Under the pieces are notes generated by a model. It saw only the letters and a program-made list of their open reading frames with translations. It made no database searches and was not told the DNA's origin. 64,000 bases of DNA from Citrifermentans bremense R1 (GTDB lineage Bacteria; Desulfobacterota; Desulfuromonadia; Geobacterales; Geobacteraceae). This document shows, in pieces, positions 27,047 to 35,430 of the stretch. The first letter of the stretch is position 1. Each line of letters opens with the position of its first letter. The stretch is from positions 248,001 through 312,000 of the forward strand of contig NZ_AUGE01000002.1 of the NCBI RefSeq assembly GCF_000426865.1, read 5' to 3'. Made by a program: the position numbers and the translations under genes.

Positions 27047-29032
27047 ATGAACGATTTCTTCGCCAGACAGGAGAACGCCCGCCGCAATACCGGCCGGCTG
27101 CTCTTTCTCTTCGCCATGGCCGTTATCGCGGTGGTATTGGGCGTCTACCTGGTGGTCGCCTTGTCCCTTTGGTTCCACGAGTTCAAGCACGGGCGGAGTG
27201 CGAGCCTCTGGCACGCGCACGCGTTTTTCTGGAGCTCTGCTGTGTCGCTCTTCTTTATCGCGGCCATCTCCATCTGGAAGATGATGGAGTTGCGCGAAGG
27301 GGGCGCGGCCCTGGCCAAGGCCTTGGGCGCGCGGCTGGTCCCTCCTCAGACAAACGAGCCGCGCGAGCGCTTGCTTCGTAACGTGATGGAGGAAATGGCC
27401 ATCGCCTCGGGGATACCTGTCCCCGACCTCTACCTCATGGAGCATGAGCGGGGGATCAACGCCTTTGCCGCAGGTTTCGGAACCAGCGACGCGGTGATCT
27501 GCGTGACGCATGGCGCGGTTGAACTGCTCAGCCGCGACGAGTTGCAGGGGGTCATGGCCCACGAGTTCAGCCACATCCTCAACGGGGATATCCTTTTGAA
27601 CCTCCGCCTGCTGTGCTGGCTGGGGGGGATTCAGGCGGTGGGACAAACCGGGAGGGCGATGCTGGAGGGGACGCGCCACACCAGGGGACGCGGCGGCGGG
27701 GCGATCCTCCTCGCCGGTTTCGCCCTCTACACCATCGGCTATCTGGGGCATTTTCTGGCGCAGATGATCAAAAGCGCCGTGTCGCGGCAGCGCGAGTACC
27801 TGGCCGACGCCTCTGCGGTGCAGTTCACCAGGAACACGGGCGGTTTGGCAGGAGCGCTGAAAAAGATAGGAGGGCTTGCTACCGGCTCGCACCTGGTACA
27901 TCCCCGCAGCGGCGAGATGAGCCACATGTTTTTCAGCAACGGCATCAGCGACGCCTGGCTTGCGGCACTAGACACCCATCCCCCTTTGAAAGAGCGGATA
28001 CGGCTCCTCGAACCCCGCTTCAACGGGATTTATCCCAAGGTCACTCCCCTCCCCGTGCCAGTGGAAGAGGCGAAGCATCTGCTTAAGCGGGCTCCTCAGC
28101 CCAAACCGGTTCAGGAGTACTCGGGAGCAGCCGTCAACGCACTGCTGAACAGCGTCGGGGAGCCGATGCAGCAGCACCTCGACCTGGCAGGCCAGCTGCT
28201 TTCGGAGCTCCCTGCGCCGCTTCTCGCCGCAACGCACGATTCCGTCGCGGCACGTGCCGTCATTTACGGCCTATTGCTGAACTCCGACCAGGAAACGCGA
28301 AAGCGGCAGATGGAAGCGGTCGCGACACTGGAAGGCGATCACCTGGCCCGGGAAGTCACCCGGATCGCCCCGGACCTGCAGTTCCTTCCCCCACAGGCCC
28401 GTCTGCCGCTTCTCGACCTCTCGCTTCCGGCGCTGCGCCGCCTTAACGCCGAGGAGTTCGCGCGGCTCAAAAAGACCGCCGATGCGCTTGCCGCTGCAGA
28501 CTGGCGGCTGAGCGTCTTCGAACTGGCCTTGCGCCACCTGATGCTGCGCCACCTGCAACCGCACTTTTTCCCCTCCCCTTTGCGCACGGTCCAGGTCTAC
28601 GGCGTCCGCGGCGTGCAAAAGGATTGTTCCTGCATCCTCTCCACCATGGCGCGCGTCGGCAACAAGGACGAGGGCGCTGCGGCAGAGGCCTTCGCCAAGG
28701 GGGTCTGCCTCCTGAACGAGCCGAAGGCGGAGTTCTCCTTCCTGTCGGGAACAGAGTGCAGCTCGAAAGCGTTGACGGCCGCCCTGTCGGCCCTCGACGG
28801 CGCCAGTCCGCTGATCAAGCGAAAACTTCTCGGGGCTTGCCTTGAGTGCATGGTGCACGACCAGGTGGTGAACGTGGACGAGGTCGAGCTCTTCAGGGCC
28901 GTAGCCGACGCCATCGGCTGCCCGGTCCCCCCCTGGCTCAACTTCCCCGTGCCGCCTGCCGGGACAGCGCTCCAAGCGCCGTTGGCGCCTGGAGCTGAAC
29001 ATCGCTCAGATTCCGCGGCGGGTGAGCCGTGA
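27047..29032 (+). CDS. M48 family membrane metallopeptidase with TerB-like C-terminus
   Basis: A 661-residue HtpX-like zinc protease. Two membrane helices lie at about residues 17-42 and 60-78 and a third hydrophobic segment near 225-245. The zinc site is MAHEFSHILNGD with His172, Glu173, His176, and the third ligand is expected in REYLADASAVQF. The last 300 residues are an extension absent from HtpX; its final part, LLGACLECMVHDQVVNVDE, resembles a TerB tellurite-resistance-like helical domain. It is translationally linked to the next gene by a GTGA overlap. Confidence 0.92.
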   Translation: MNDFFARQENARRNTGRLLFLFAMAVIAVVLGVYLVVALSLWFHEFKHGRSASLWHAHAFFWSSAVSLFFIAAISIWKMMELREGGAALAKALGARLVPPQTNEPRERLLRNVMEEMAIASGIPVPDLYLMEHERGINAFAAGFGTSDAVICVTHGAVELLSRDELQGVMAHEFSHILNGDILLNLRLLCWLGGIQAVGQTGRAMLEGTRHTRGRGGGAILLAGFALYTIGYLGHFLAQMIKSAVSRQREYLADASAVQFTRNTGGLAGALKKIGGLATGSHLVHPRSGEMSHMFFSNGISDAWLAALDTHPPLKERIRLLEPRFNGIYPKVTPLPVPVEEAKHLLKRAPQPKPVQEYSGAAVNALLNSVGEPMQQHLDLAGQLLSELPAPLLAATHDSVAARAVIYGLLLNSDQETRKRQMEAVATLEGDHLAREVTRIAPDLQFLPPQARLPLLDLSLPALRRLNAEEFARLKKTADALAAADWRLSVFELALRHLMLRHLQPHFFPSPLRTVQVYGVRGVQKDCSCILSTMARVGNKDEGAAAEAFAKGVCLLNEPKAEFSFLSGTECSSKALTAALSALDGASPLIKRKLLGACLECMVHDQVVNVDEVELFRAVADAIGCPVPPWLNFPVPPAGTALQAPLAPGAEHRSDSAAGEP

Positions 29033-29460
29033 AGGTCCAGACGGGCAACGCCTGCGACGCCGAGACCAACGGCACAGGCTGGTTTCTCGGTTTCAGCGAC
29101 TGGACGCTGAACGACCCGTCGGGCCTGCTGCACGTCCCCAAGGGGGAGGCGCTCACCGGGCTCTGCGCCAAGTGGTACGATCACCCTTCCGGCGATGACA
29201 GCGGCGGCTCGAAACCGGTCAGTGAGGGGAGGACCATCTCCATACTGGTCAGCGAGGGCTCAGCCTTCCGGATCCAATTCTCGCCGTCCCCCGGCTTCCC
29301 GCCGGCAGAGACGCATACCGTACTGCTGGAGCGGCCGGGCGCCTTCGCCGCCTGGGGCGAAGGCGTGTATCACCGGTGGCACTGCCTTTCCCGGGCCACC
29401 ATATTCACCATCAGATGGACACCCGCAACTGCTGCGGCAAAGGACGAGACATCTTTATGA
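29029..29460 (+). CDS. unknown cupin-like protein
   Basis: A 143-residue protein without signal peptide. It is mostly beta-prone with Trp-rich segments (GTGWFLGFSDWTL, WGEGVYHRWHCLS, FTIRW), which suggests a small beta barrel or cupin; I recognise no catalytic motif. It begins with GTG overlapping the peptidase stop and ends overlapping the ATG of the MFS gene, so it is tied into a LemA-peptidase-transporter operon. Function unknown. Confidence 0.75.
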   Translation: MKVQTGNACDAETNGTGWFLGFSDWTLNDPSGLLHVPKGEALTGLCAKWYDHPSGDDSGGSKPVSEGRTISILVSEGSAFRIQFSPSPGFPPAETHTVLLERPGAFAAWGEGVYHRWHCLSRATIFTIRWTPATAAAKDETSL

Positions 29461-30701
29461 CTAAAGCCACCTCACCTCTCGTAGCCAAACTCCACTACGG
29501 CTGGATCATCGTCGCCACCAGCGCACTTGGGCTTTTTTCCTGCTTCGGGCTGGCCCGCTACGCCTACTCCATGCTCATCCCCGGCATGCAGGCGGGCCTT
29601 AACCTCAGCTACGACCGGATGGGCTTCATCGGCACCGCCAATTTCGTCGGCTACCTTGCCTCGGTCCTGGCTGCGCCAAAGTTGCTGGGGCGGCTGGCTC
29701 CCCGGTGGATGGCGGCTTCGGCCCTCCTCGTCATCGGCCTCGGCATGATCGGCATCGGCCTTTGCACCTCGTTTCTCCCCATCCTCGCCCTGTACGCGCT
29801 GGTCGGTATGGGAAGCGGATTCACCAACATCCCCCTCATGGCGCTGGTCACCTTCTGGTTCCGCAGCGAGCACCGCGGCAAGGCCGCTGGCCTCGCCATC
29901 GCCGGGAACGGGATAGGGATCATCCTCGCCGGGTTCCTGGTTCCCGCACTCAATCGCAGCTTCGGTGCCGACGGCTGGCGCGCCGGCTGGATGGTGCTGG
30001 GGGCGATATGCCTCGGCATCGCCCTCGTCACCGCGGCTTTGCTGCGAAACCACCCTTCCGACCTGGGACTTGAGCCGGTGGGAAGGCTCGTGGACGCGTC
30101 CCCGGAGCAGTTCATCCACCGCGAGCACAAGGGTGACGGCTCCGTCCTTTTCCGGCTGGGCATTCTCTACCTCATCTTCGGCGCCACCTTCATGGTGTAC
30201 GGCACCTTCATCGTCACCACCATGGTGCGGGAGTACGGGCTCAGCGAGGCGCGCGCCGGGCTCTACTGGTCCTGGGTCGGCTTCTTCAGCTTTTTCTCCG
30301 GCATCGGATTCGGCACCCTGTCCGACCGCATCGGCAGGCGCCGGGGGCTGGCCCTGGTCTTCACCGTTCAGACCGCCGCCTACCTGCTGGCGGGCCTCAA
30401 GGCCGGGATGTCGGGCCTCACCATATCGCTCGTGCTGTACGGCTGCGCGGTGTTTGCCATCCCCGCCATCATGGCCGCTGCGGTCGGCGACTATCTCGGG
30501 CTGAACCGGGCTTCCGCAGCCTTCGGCACCATCACCATCTTCTTCGGATTGGGGCAGGTGATCGGCCCCGCTGGAGCCGGGATGATCGCCAAGTCCACCG
30601 GCGCCTTCACCGCCCCCTACCTCATAGCCGGAATGCTCACCACCTGCGCCGCCGTGCTGGCTTTCCTGCTGCCTGAACCTGCGGGGAAAAGAACGCAATG
30701 A
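29457..30701 (+). CDS. MFS transporter coupled to the LemA-peptidase operon
   Basis: A 414-residue major facilitator with twelve membrane segments, closest in appearance to the oxalate/formate-antiporter-like or YbfB-like subfamily (LHYGWIIVATSALGLFSCFG at the N-terminus, SDRIGRRRGLAL in the central loop). The ATG at 29457 overlaps the preceding stop. A longer frame to 29376 would extend into the upstream gene and is rejected. Substrate unknown. Confidence 0.88.
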   Translation: MTKATSPLVAKLHYGWIIVATSALGLFSCFGLARYAYSMLIPGMQAGLNLSYDRMGFIGTANFVGYLASVLAAPKLLGRLAPRWMAASALLVIGLGMIGIGLCTSFLPILALYALVGMGSGFTNIPLMALVTFWFRSEHRGKAAGLAIAGNGIGIILAGFLVPALNRSFGADGWRAGWMVLGAICLGIALVTAALLRNHPSDLGLEPVGRLVDASPEQFIHREHKGDGSVLFRLGILYLIFGATFMVYGTFIVTTMVREYGLSEARAGLYWSWVGFFSFFSGIGFGTLSDRIGRRRGLALVFTVQTAAYLLAGLKAGMSGLTISLVLYGCAVFAIPAIMAAAVGDYLGLNRASAAFGTITIFFGLGQVIGPAGAGMIAKSTGAFTAPYLIAGMLTTCAAVLAFLLPEPAGKRTQ

Positions 30702-30795
30702 TCTGGGTGCGCGGGGGTTAGTTCCCTCCCCCGGGGGGAGGAGAGTTGGACGAGGCGGCGCGGCGTGCTGCTCCATAGGTGCCGATTCAGAAAGG

Positions 30796-31704
30796 TTATT
30801 GCTGCAGCATCTTCTCAACTTCGGCAAGCGTGGGGAGCGCGGCCCGCCCTCCGAGCGCGCGCGTGTTGAGGGCGGCAACGGCGCTGGCAAACCTTGCCGA
30901 CTCTTCCAGCGCAAAGCCGCGGGCAAGGCCGTAGAGAAAGGCGCCGTGATAGGCATCGCCCGCCCCGGTGGTGTCGACCACACGATCGACACGGAAAGCA
31001 GGCTGGTGAAAATCGCCACCCTCTTGCGAAAAGACCCGGCTCCCCGCCGCTCCCTGCGTGACGACGACAATGCTCGGGCCTGCTGACAGCAACGCCTTTG
31101 CGGCCTGGGCGACGTCTTCGGTGCCGGCAAAGGCGGCGGCGTAGTTGTGGGCTGCGATGCAGATGTCTACTTGTGGAAGGATGCCGCGGTGTTGAGGGTC
31201 GTAGCGGTGGGCACCGCCATCGAAGGAAACGAGAACGCCTGCATCCTTGGCAAGCCTTGCGGCGTGGAGGCAGGCGTCCCAATGACGGCCGTTCAGGTGC
31301 AGTATTTTGGAGGCGCGGATGATGTCGGCCCGGACGCCGCCGGGGGTAAGCTCGGGTGCGTCGCCGGGGGAGAAGGTTATGGCGCGGGCGCCGTCCTCCT
31401 TTCGCACCAGTATCGATGCCTTGGAGGTGGTCCGTCCCGGGGCTACGACCAGCCCGCCGGTATCTACCCCCTCGGCGGCGAATTCACTCCGTATGAAGCT
31501 CCCGAAGAAGTCGCTCCCGATGCTGTCCAGCATGGCAGTGGCGGCGCCCAGCCTCGCCAGTGTCACCATCGCGGTCGCTACCGGTCCGCCTCCCGCTATC
31601 ACGCACTCTCCCGCCCTTTGCACCATCTCGCTGCCGGGAAGCTGATCCACGGTGAAGATGAGATCGACAGTAGATACTCCGAGCCCCACGACGTCAAATC
31701 GCAT
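30796..31704 (-). CDS. PfkB-family carbohydrate kinase
   Basis: A 302-residue ribokinase-like sugar or nucleoside kinase. The N-terminal substrate segment has GGGPVATAMVTLARLG (about residues 38-53) and the C-terminal signature is DTTGAGDAYHGAFLYGLA, with Asp of the anion-hole motif as catalytic base. The phosphate acceptor cannot be told from sequence. It starts 24 bases after the Rrf2 regulator and ends the cluster of four minus-strand genes. Confidence 0.92.
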   Translation of the reverse strand: MRFDVVGLGVSTVDLIFTVDQLPGSEMVQRAGECVIAGGGPVATAMVTLARLGAATAMLDSIGSDFFGSFIRSEFAAEGVDTGGLVVAPGRTTSKASILVRKEDGARAITFSPGDAPELTPGGVRADIIRASKILHLNGRHWDACLHAARLAKDAGVLVSFDGGAHRYDPQHRGILPQVDICIAAHNYAAAFAGTEDVAQAAKALLSAGPSIVVVTQGAAGSRVFSQEGGDFHQPAFRVDRVVDTTGAGDAYHGAFLYGLARGFALEESARFASAVAALNTRALGGRAALPTLAEVEKMLQQ

Positions 31705-31728
31705 GTGCCGCCAACCTCCGCCGGGGGA

Positions 31729-32190
31729 TCAGATGCAGAAGTCCAGTACGCCGCGCTGCCCCTGCTCGGCGGTGTCGATCTTCTCCAGCACGTCGGCAAG
31801 GGTGGTCCCGTCCAAGATCACCGCCATCGCATCCCGCACGTCTTTCATCACCAGCCTGATGCCGCAGGTAAGCTCGTTCTCGCACTCGGTGCACTTGGCG
31901 TAGGCGGTCTCGCTGACGCAGGGGACAGGCGCCAGCGGCCCTTCCATCACCCTTATCGCCTGCCCGAAGGTGATCTTGCCGGGATGCCTGCCTAAGAAGT
32001 AGCCTCCCCCCTTACCTTTCCGGCTTTGCAGGATGCCGTTGTTCTTCAGGGACAACAGTATGTTCTCGAGGAACTTCTTGGGAAGGTTTTCGTCGCGCGC
32101 GAGGTCTGCGATAAGGATGGGACCTTTGTCATAGTGGCGGGCCAGGTAGATAAGTGCCTTCAACCCGTACTTGGTCTTCTTTGAAATCAT
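31729..32190 (-). CDS. Rrf2-family transcription regulator, probable Fe-S type
   Basis: A 153-residue winged-helix regulator. The N-terminal part, KTKYGLKALIYLARH, then LPKKFLENILLSLKNNGIL and the wing SRKGKGGGYFL, is diagnostic. Four cysteines follow within 20 residues (PCVSETAYAKC, TEC, ELTC), close to the pattern that holds a [2Fe-2S] or [4Fe-4S] cluster in IscR, NsrR and RsrR. It probably senses iron-sulfur status, nitric oxide or redox state and may regulate the transporter and kinase around it; a perfect palindrome at 32247 is a candidate site. Confidence 0.92.
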   Translation of the reverse strand: MISKKTKYGLKALIYLARHYDKGPILIADLARDENLPKKFLENILLSLKNNGILQSRKGKGGGYFLGRHPGKITFGQAIRVMEGPLAPVPCVSETAYAKCTECENELTCGIRLVMKDVRDAMAVILDGTTLADVLEKIDTAEQGQRGVLDFCI

Positions 32191-32246
32191 GGTTTATCCT
32201 CAAAGGGAATTGAATCCAACGCACCTCCTGCTTATACAGTTTTTCG

Positions 32247-32260
32247 GTGGCATGTGCCAC
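32247..32260. promoter_or_regulatory. perfect 14-bp palindrome upstream of the Rrf2 gene
   Basis: GTGGCATGTGCCAC sits immediately after the DASS transporter stop and 57 bases before the Rrf2 start. It could be an operator or a small hairpin; no T-tract follows on the minus strand. Confidence 0.4.
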
Positions 32261-32261
32261 G

Positions 32262-33713
32262 CTAAATTTTCAAACCTATCAAGGGCCAGACAAAGAGCAC
32301 AGACGCCATGAACAACAACCACGAGATAAACATGATCACGCAGCCTGAGACAATGATGTCGCGGCTCTTGAGATAACCCGAGGCATAGGCGATGGCGGTT
32401 GCCGGCGTTCCCATCGGCAGGCAGTAGGCAAGACCCGCCGGGAGCGCGATGGAAAGGGTCATCACCTTAGGATCCATCCCGGTGCTGTGGCAAAGCCCCA
32501 TGCCGACCGGCATCAGGATGGCCACCACGGCCGCATGGCTGATGCACTCGGTAAGGATGATGGCGACCAAGGAAACGACGGCGATGATGGCCAGCGGCGA
32601 GTGCTCCGTGTTTCCCAGCCCCTTGTTCACCAGCCAGACCGCCGCACCGGTCTTCTCCAGGGCGGAGGCGAGCGCGATGGTCCCGCCGTACATGAGGATG
32701 ATCCCCCAGTTGACGTACTCCTCGATCTTCTGCCAGGTGACGACTTTGAAGGTGAAGAGCGCCGCGGCTCCCAGTATGGCGATTGCGGCCAGGCCGGTTT
32801 TCTCGCCGAGCGTCATCCAGCAGACGACGGTGACGACCATGACCAGCGCGGTCAGCATCTCGTCGTACCCCATCTTCCCGGTCTCCAGGCGCTTGCCGTT
32901 CAGGAACTTCCGGCCCACTTCCACGTCCAGGATGTCCGGGGGGAAGAACTTCACCAGCACGAAGTAACCGATGAACAAGAGCGGGAAAACGATCAGGCAC
33001 GCGGCGGAGCTCCACTCTAGGAAGGTGAAATGAAGACCGGTCGACTCCTTCAAGAGCCCGACCGCAAGCGGCGCGCGAGCACCGCCAAGGAAGGTGGCGA
33101 TGCCGCCGATGATGCAGCCCCAGGCCATGGACATGAAGAGGAGCTGCCCGAACCTGCTTTTCCCCTTCTCCAGGTTAAGCGCCACCGTTATCTCGGTGAT
33201 CACCGGGAACAGCATGGCGGCGACCGCGTGTTCGCTCATGACGAAGGAGAGAAAGGCCGAGAGCAGGAACACGGTGAGCGCGAGGCTTTTTGGGGTCCTG
33301 CCGAACTTGGCGAGCATGGCGCGGGCAAGGCGGGTGGAAATCCCGGTCCCGGTCATCGCCGCAGCCAGGATGAAGGCGCCCAGGATGAAGAACACCGCCT
33401 CGTTGCCGAACATGGAGTAGGTCTTCTTGGCGTCCATGATGCCCAGAAGCGGCAGCATCACCATGGAGAGGAGCGCGGTCACCGCGATGGGGAGGAGCCC
33501 CGAAACCCAGAAGAATATGGTGCCGCCGAAGAGAACCAGCGAGCGGTACCCTTCGACCGAAAGGCCGTCGGGCGGGGAAAGGCGGATCAGGAGGCCTACC
33601 ACCAGCACCACCGTCGCCATGACCTGGTAGCGGACGGTGCGGTCCAGCAGGATCAGCCACATGGGGCGGTTGTCGATCTTCAGCGGTTTTTGGAGGAAAT
33701 CGTCGTTGTTCAT
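32262..33713 (-). CDS. DASS (SLC13) family anion symporter
   Basis: A 483-residue divalent-anion:sodium symporter with about eleven to thirteen membrane segments. The first cation-binding region reads MSEHAVAAMLFPVITEI, where many members have SNTA, and the second half repeats it in ECISHAAVVAILMPV. The replacement of SNT by SEH and SHA may alter ion or substrate choice. C4-dicarboxylates, citrate or sulfate are family substrates. It is flanked by a TIM-barrel-like unknown and the Rrf2 gene on the same strand. Confidence 0.88.
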   Translation of the reverse strand: MNNDDFLQKPLKIDNRPMWLILLDRTVRYQVMATVVLVVGLLIRLSPPDGLSVEGYRSLVLFGGTIFFWVSGLLPIAVTALLSMVMLPLLGIMDAKKTYSMFGNEAVFFILGAFILAAAMTGTGISTRLARAMLAKFGRTPKSLALTVFLLSAFLSFVMSEHAVAAMLFPVITEITVALNLEKGKSRFGQLLFMSMAWGCIIGGIATFLGGARAPLAVGLLKESTGLHFTFLEWSSAACLIVFPLLFIGYFVLVKFFPPDILDVEVGRKFLNGKRLETGKMGYDEMLTALVMVVTVVCWMTLGEKTGLAAIAILGAAALFTFKVVTWQKIEEYVNWGIILMYGGTIALASALEKTGAAVWLVNKGLGNTEHSPLAIIAVVSLVAIILTECISHAAVVAILMPVGMGLCHSTGMDPKVMTLSIALPAGLAYCLPMGTPATAIAYASGYLKSRDIIVSGCVIMFISWLLFMASVLFVWPLIGLKI

Positions 33714-33754
33714 TTCAGTTGGCCGCCCTCTCTACTCAATTCGAATCAAATACG

Positions 33755-34558
33755 CTACAGCCCTGCGGAATCGAAGGACTCCGCGGCTTCCTTCACCCTG
33801 AGTACCCGCCTCAGGTCGGAGGCGGCCAAGAGGCGCCGGTCCTCGATGCTGTCGATGAAACCTCGCAACATGTTGCGGGGCGCCGCGGGAACCAGCGGGG
33901 TGGAGAGATGAATCAGCGGCAACAAGGGCTTGAGGACACATCTGTGCTTGCGCCAGCCCGACTGCAGGTGGGTGAAGATCCTGGCGATCTCGTCCTCCGG
34001 GTGACGCACCGCCCCCCCTGACAGGACCACCAGCGGGACGATCTCGGCAGCGAGGAGGGCGTCGATACCTGAAATGGTCACCGCAGGAGACTCCTCACCG
34101 GCCACAATAGTCGAGGCAACCGACCAGCGCGGGAATACCGAACGGGCTACGTTGAGGGCCTGGAGCCGCTCTTTGGCCTGGCCCTCCCCCTCCCCCGCTC
34201 CAGTACCGGGAGCCGGCAAAGGGATTTCGATGATGTCGACGCCGGCGGCATAGGCCCGCTCGATGAGGCGGGAGGAGGCGGGAAAATCGAGCCTCCCCAC
34301 GAGGTGCACGTTGAAGTTTTTCTTGATGACCCGGGCCAGCGCCTCGCCGTTGGGAAACCGGTCGATGGCCCCGAAGGTGAGGTGGAACAGAGCAGCGTTG
34401 CTTTGATAGTGGCTGTCGTAGAGGGTTTCCAGAGTCTGGCGTTCCGGAAGATTGCCGCCCACCAGGAACACGTTGTCTTCGCGCCTGAGCTGGTCCGGAG
34501 ACGGGGAGAAAGCCGGTGCCGAAAGCAGTTCCCGTAGTTTCTTCTGGTCGATCTTCAA
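33755..34558 (-). CDS. TIM-barrel-like protein of unknown function
   Basis: A 267-residue soluble protein. The pattern of beta strands ending in small or acidic residues (LFHLTFGAID, VHLVGRLDFPAS, GVDIIEIPLPA, WSVASTIVAGEES, VPLVVLSGG) looks like the C-terminal barrel of radical SAM enzymes of the biotin synthase group, but there is only one cysteine, so no cluster. The start is TTG at 34558 with GGGAGG eight bases upstream. It leads a four-gene minus-strand cluster with the DASS transporter, Rrf2 regulator and PfkB kinase and may process the transported compound. No confident family assignment. Confidence 0.65.
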   Translation of the reverse strand: MKIDQKKLRELLSAPAFSPSPDQLRREDNVFLVGGNLPERQTLETLYDSHYQSNAALFHLTFGAIDRFPNGEALARVIKKNFNVHLVGRLDFPASSRLIERAYAAGVDIIEIPLPAPGTGAGEGEGQAKERLQALNVARSVFPRWSVASTIVAGEESPAVTISGIDALLAAEIVPLVVLSGGAVRHPEDEIARIFTHLQSGWRKHRCVLKPLLPLIHLSTPLVPAAPRNMLRGFIDSIEDRRLLAASDLRRVLRVKEAAESFDSAGL

Positions 34559-34632
34559 ATTGCCTCCCTCTCCAGATGCTGCAACATGTGATGCCGGGGG
34601 ACAAATACCCCACTTCCATGCGAGTTTTAGAC

Positions 34633-34661
34633 AAGGTACAAAATAAAATCAAATCAGTCAA
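34633..34661 (-). promoter_or_regulatory. sigma-70-type promoter for the TIM-DASS-rrf2-pfkB cluster
   Basis: On the minus strand TTGACT (34661-34656), 17 bases, TACCTT (34638-34633), inside an AT-rich stretch about 75 bases before the TTG start. Confidence 0.5.
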
Positions 34662-34790
34662 GAAAAGAATATACATTGTCTACCATGATGGTGGGTTTAT
34701 CGTTAATTCCATTTACAATATGAAGTTCTCAATATACCTTCAGCCGCATCTCGAAGCTGTGGCAGAACGGGAACAGGCATCCAGCGCGGG

Positions 34791-34819
34791 TTGCCATTCC
34801 TCCTAAAGCCAGCTATCAT
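34791..34819 (+). promoter_or_regulatory. ccdAB promoter
   Basis: TTGCCA at 34791-34796, 17 bases, TATCAT at 34814-34819; the leader to ccdA is about 25 bases with AGGAG. Confidence 0.65.
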
Positions 34820-34841
34820 ATGCGCATAACCCCTGCGCATA
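34819..34841. promoter_or_regulatory. candidate CcdAB operator
   Basis: TATGCGCATA (34819-34828) is a perfect palindrome that overlaps the end of the -10 box, and TGCGCATA recurs five bases later (34834-34841). Toxin-antitoxin complexes of this kind repress their own promoter by binding such repeats. Confidence 0.55.
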
Positions 34842-34851
34842 GGAGACCTAC

Positions 34852-35100
34852 ATGCAGAATGCTTTCTTCGACGCGACAGCCCCCAAGAAGTCGACAAATC
34901 TGAGTATAAACAGCGATCTGCTGCGCCTTGCGAAAGAGCGGCACATAAACCTCTCCCAGGCGTTGGAATCGCGGCTTGCGGAAATGCTGCGGAAGGAGAC
35001 CAGCCGCAGCTGGCAGGAAGAAAACCGTGAAGCTATCGAAGAGTACAACAGCCGCGTGCAAAGCGATGGGACCTTCAGTGACGATTTGAGGCATTTCTGA
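34852..35100 (+). CDS. ccdA: CcdA-type antitoxin
   Basis: An 82-residue antitoxin. The N-terminal ribbon-helix-helix (KKSTNLSINSDLLRLAKERH, then NLSQALESRLAEML) binds DNA; the C-terminal toxin-binding tail has the family pattern W-EEN-EAI-YN and ends GTFSDDLRHF. Its TGA overlaps the ccdB ATG by one base. It has its own promoter with a palindromic operator. Confidence 0.93.
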   Translation: MQNAFFDATAPKKSTNLSINSDLLRLAKERHINLSQALESRLAEMLRKETSRSWQEENREAIEEYNSRVQSDGTFSDDLRHF

Positions 35101-35414
35101 TGGCTCAATTCGACGTTTACCGGAACGGGAATCCCAGGACCAGGGATAAGATCCCCTATCTGCTGGACGTGCAGGCGGAGCTCTTGGCTTCCCTCGCTAC
35201 ACGGGTCGTCGTTCCTCTATTCACCGTCTCGGCAATGGGGAAGCCGGTCAGGCACCTAACGCCGAGGTTCAGCATCGAGAACAGAGATGTGGTCATGTCC
35301 ACAGCGCAATTAGCCGGCATCGACCAGCAGGTCCTGGGAGAAAAGGTGGGCTCCCTCGCGGAACGAAGAGAAGAAATAATCGCAGCACTCGATTTCCTTT
35401 TCACCGGATTCTAG
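35100..35414 (+). CDS. ccdB: CcdB-type gyrase-targeting toxin
   Basis: A 104-residue CcdB relative (FDVYRNGNPRTRDKIPYLLD at the N-terminus, PRFSIENRDVVMSTAQLAGI in the middle). F-plasmid CcdB ends in Trp-Gly-Ile, the gyrase-contacting residues; here the end is LFTGF, so gyrase poisoning is likely but the contact residues differ. It is complete and in frame, so an active chromosomal toxin-antitoxin pair is plausible. Confidence 0.92.
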   Translation: MAQFDVYRNGNPRTRDKIPYLLDVQAELLASLATRVVVPLFTVSAMGKPVRHLTPRFSIENRDVVMSTAQLAGIDQQVLGEKVGSLAERREEIIAALDFLFTGF

Positions 35415-35430
35415 GAAGAGACACGTCATT

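Noticed and set aside
26429-27925. 498-codon minus-strand frame across LemA and the peptidase
   Set aside because: It is antisense to two genes with strong family motifs and correct ribosome sites.
29472-31130. 552-codon minus-strand frame
   Set aside because: It is antisense to the MFS gene and Gly/Glu/Arg-rich like other shadows in this window.
32247-32262. Sigma-54 promoter suggested by TGGCAC
   Set aside because: The -12 element at the right distance is missing; the match comes from the palindrome.
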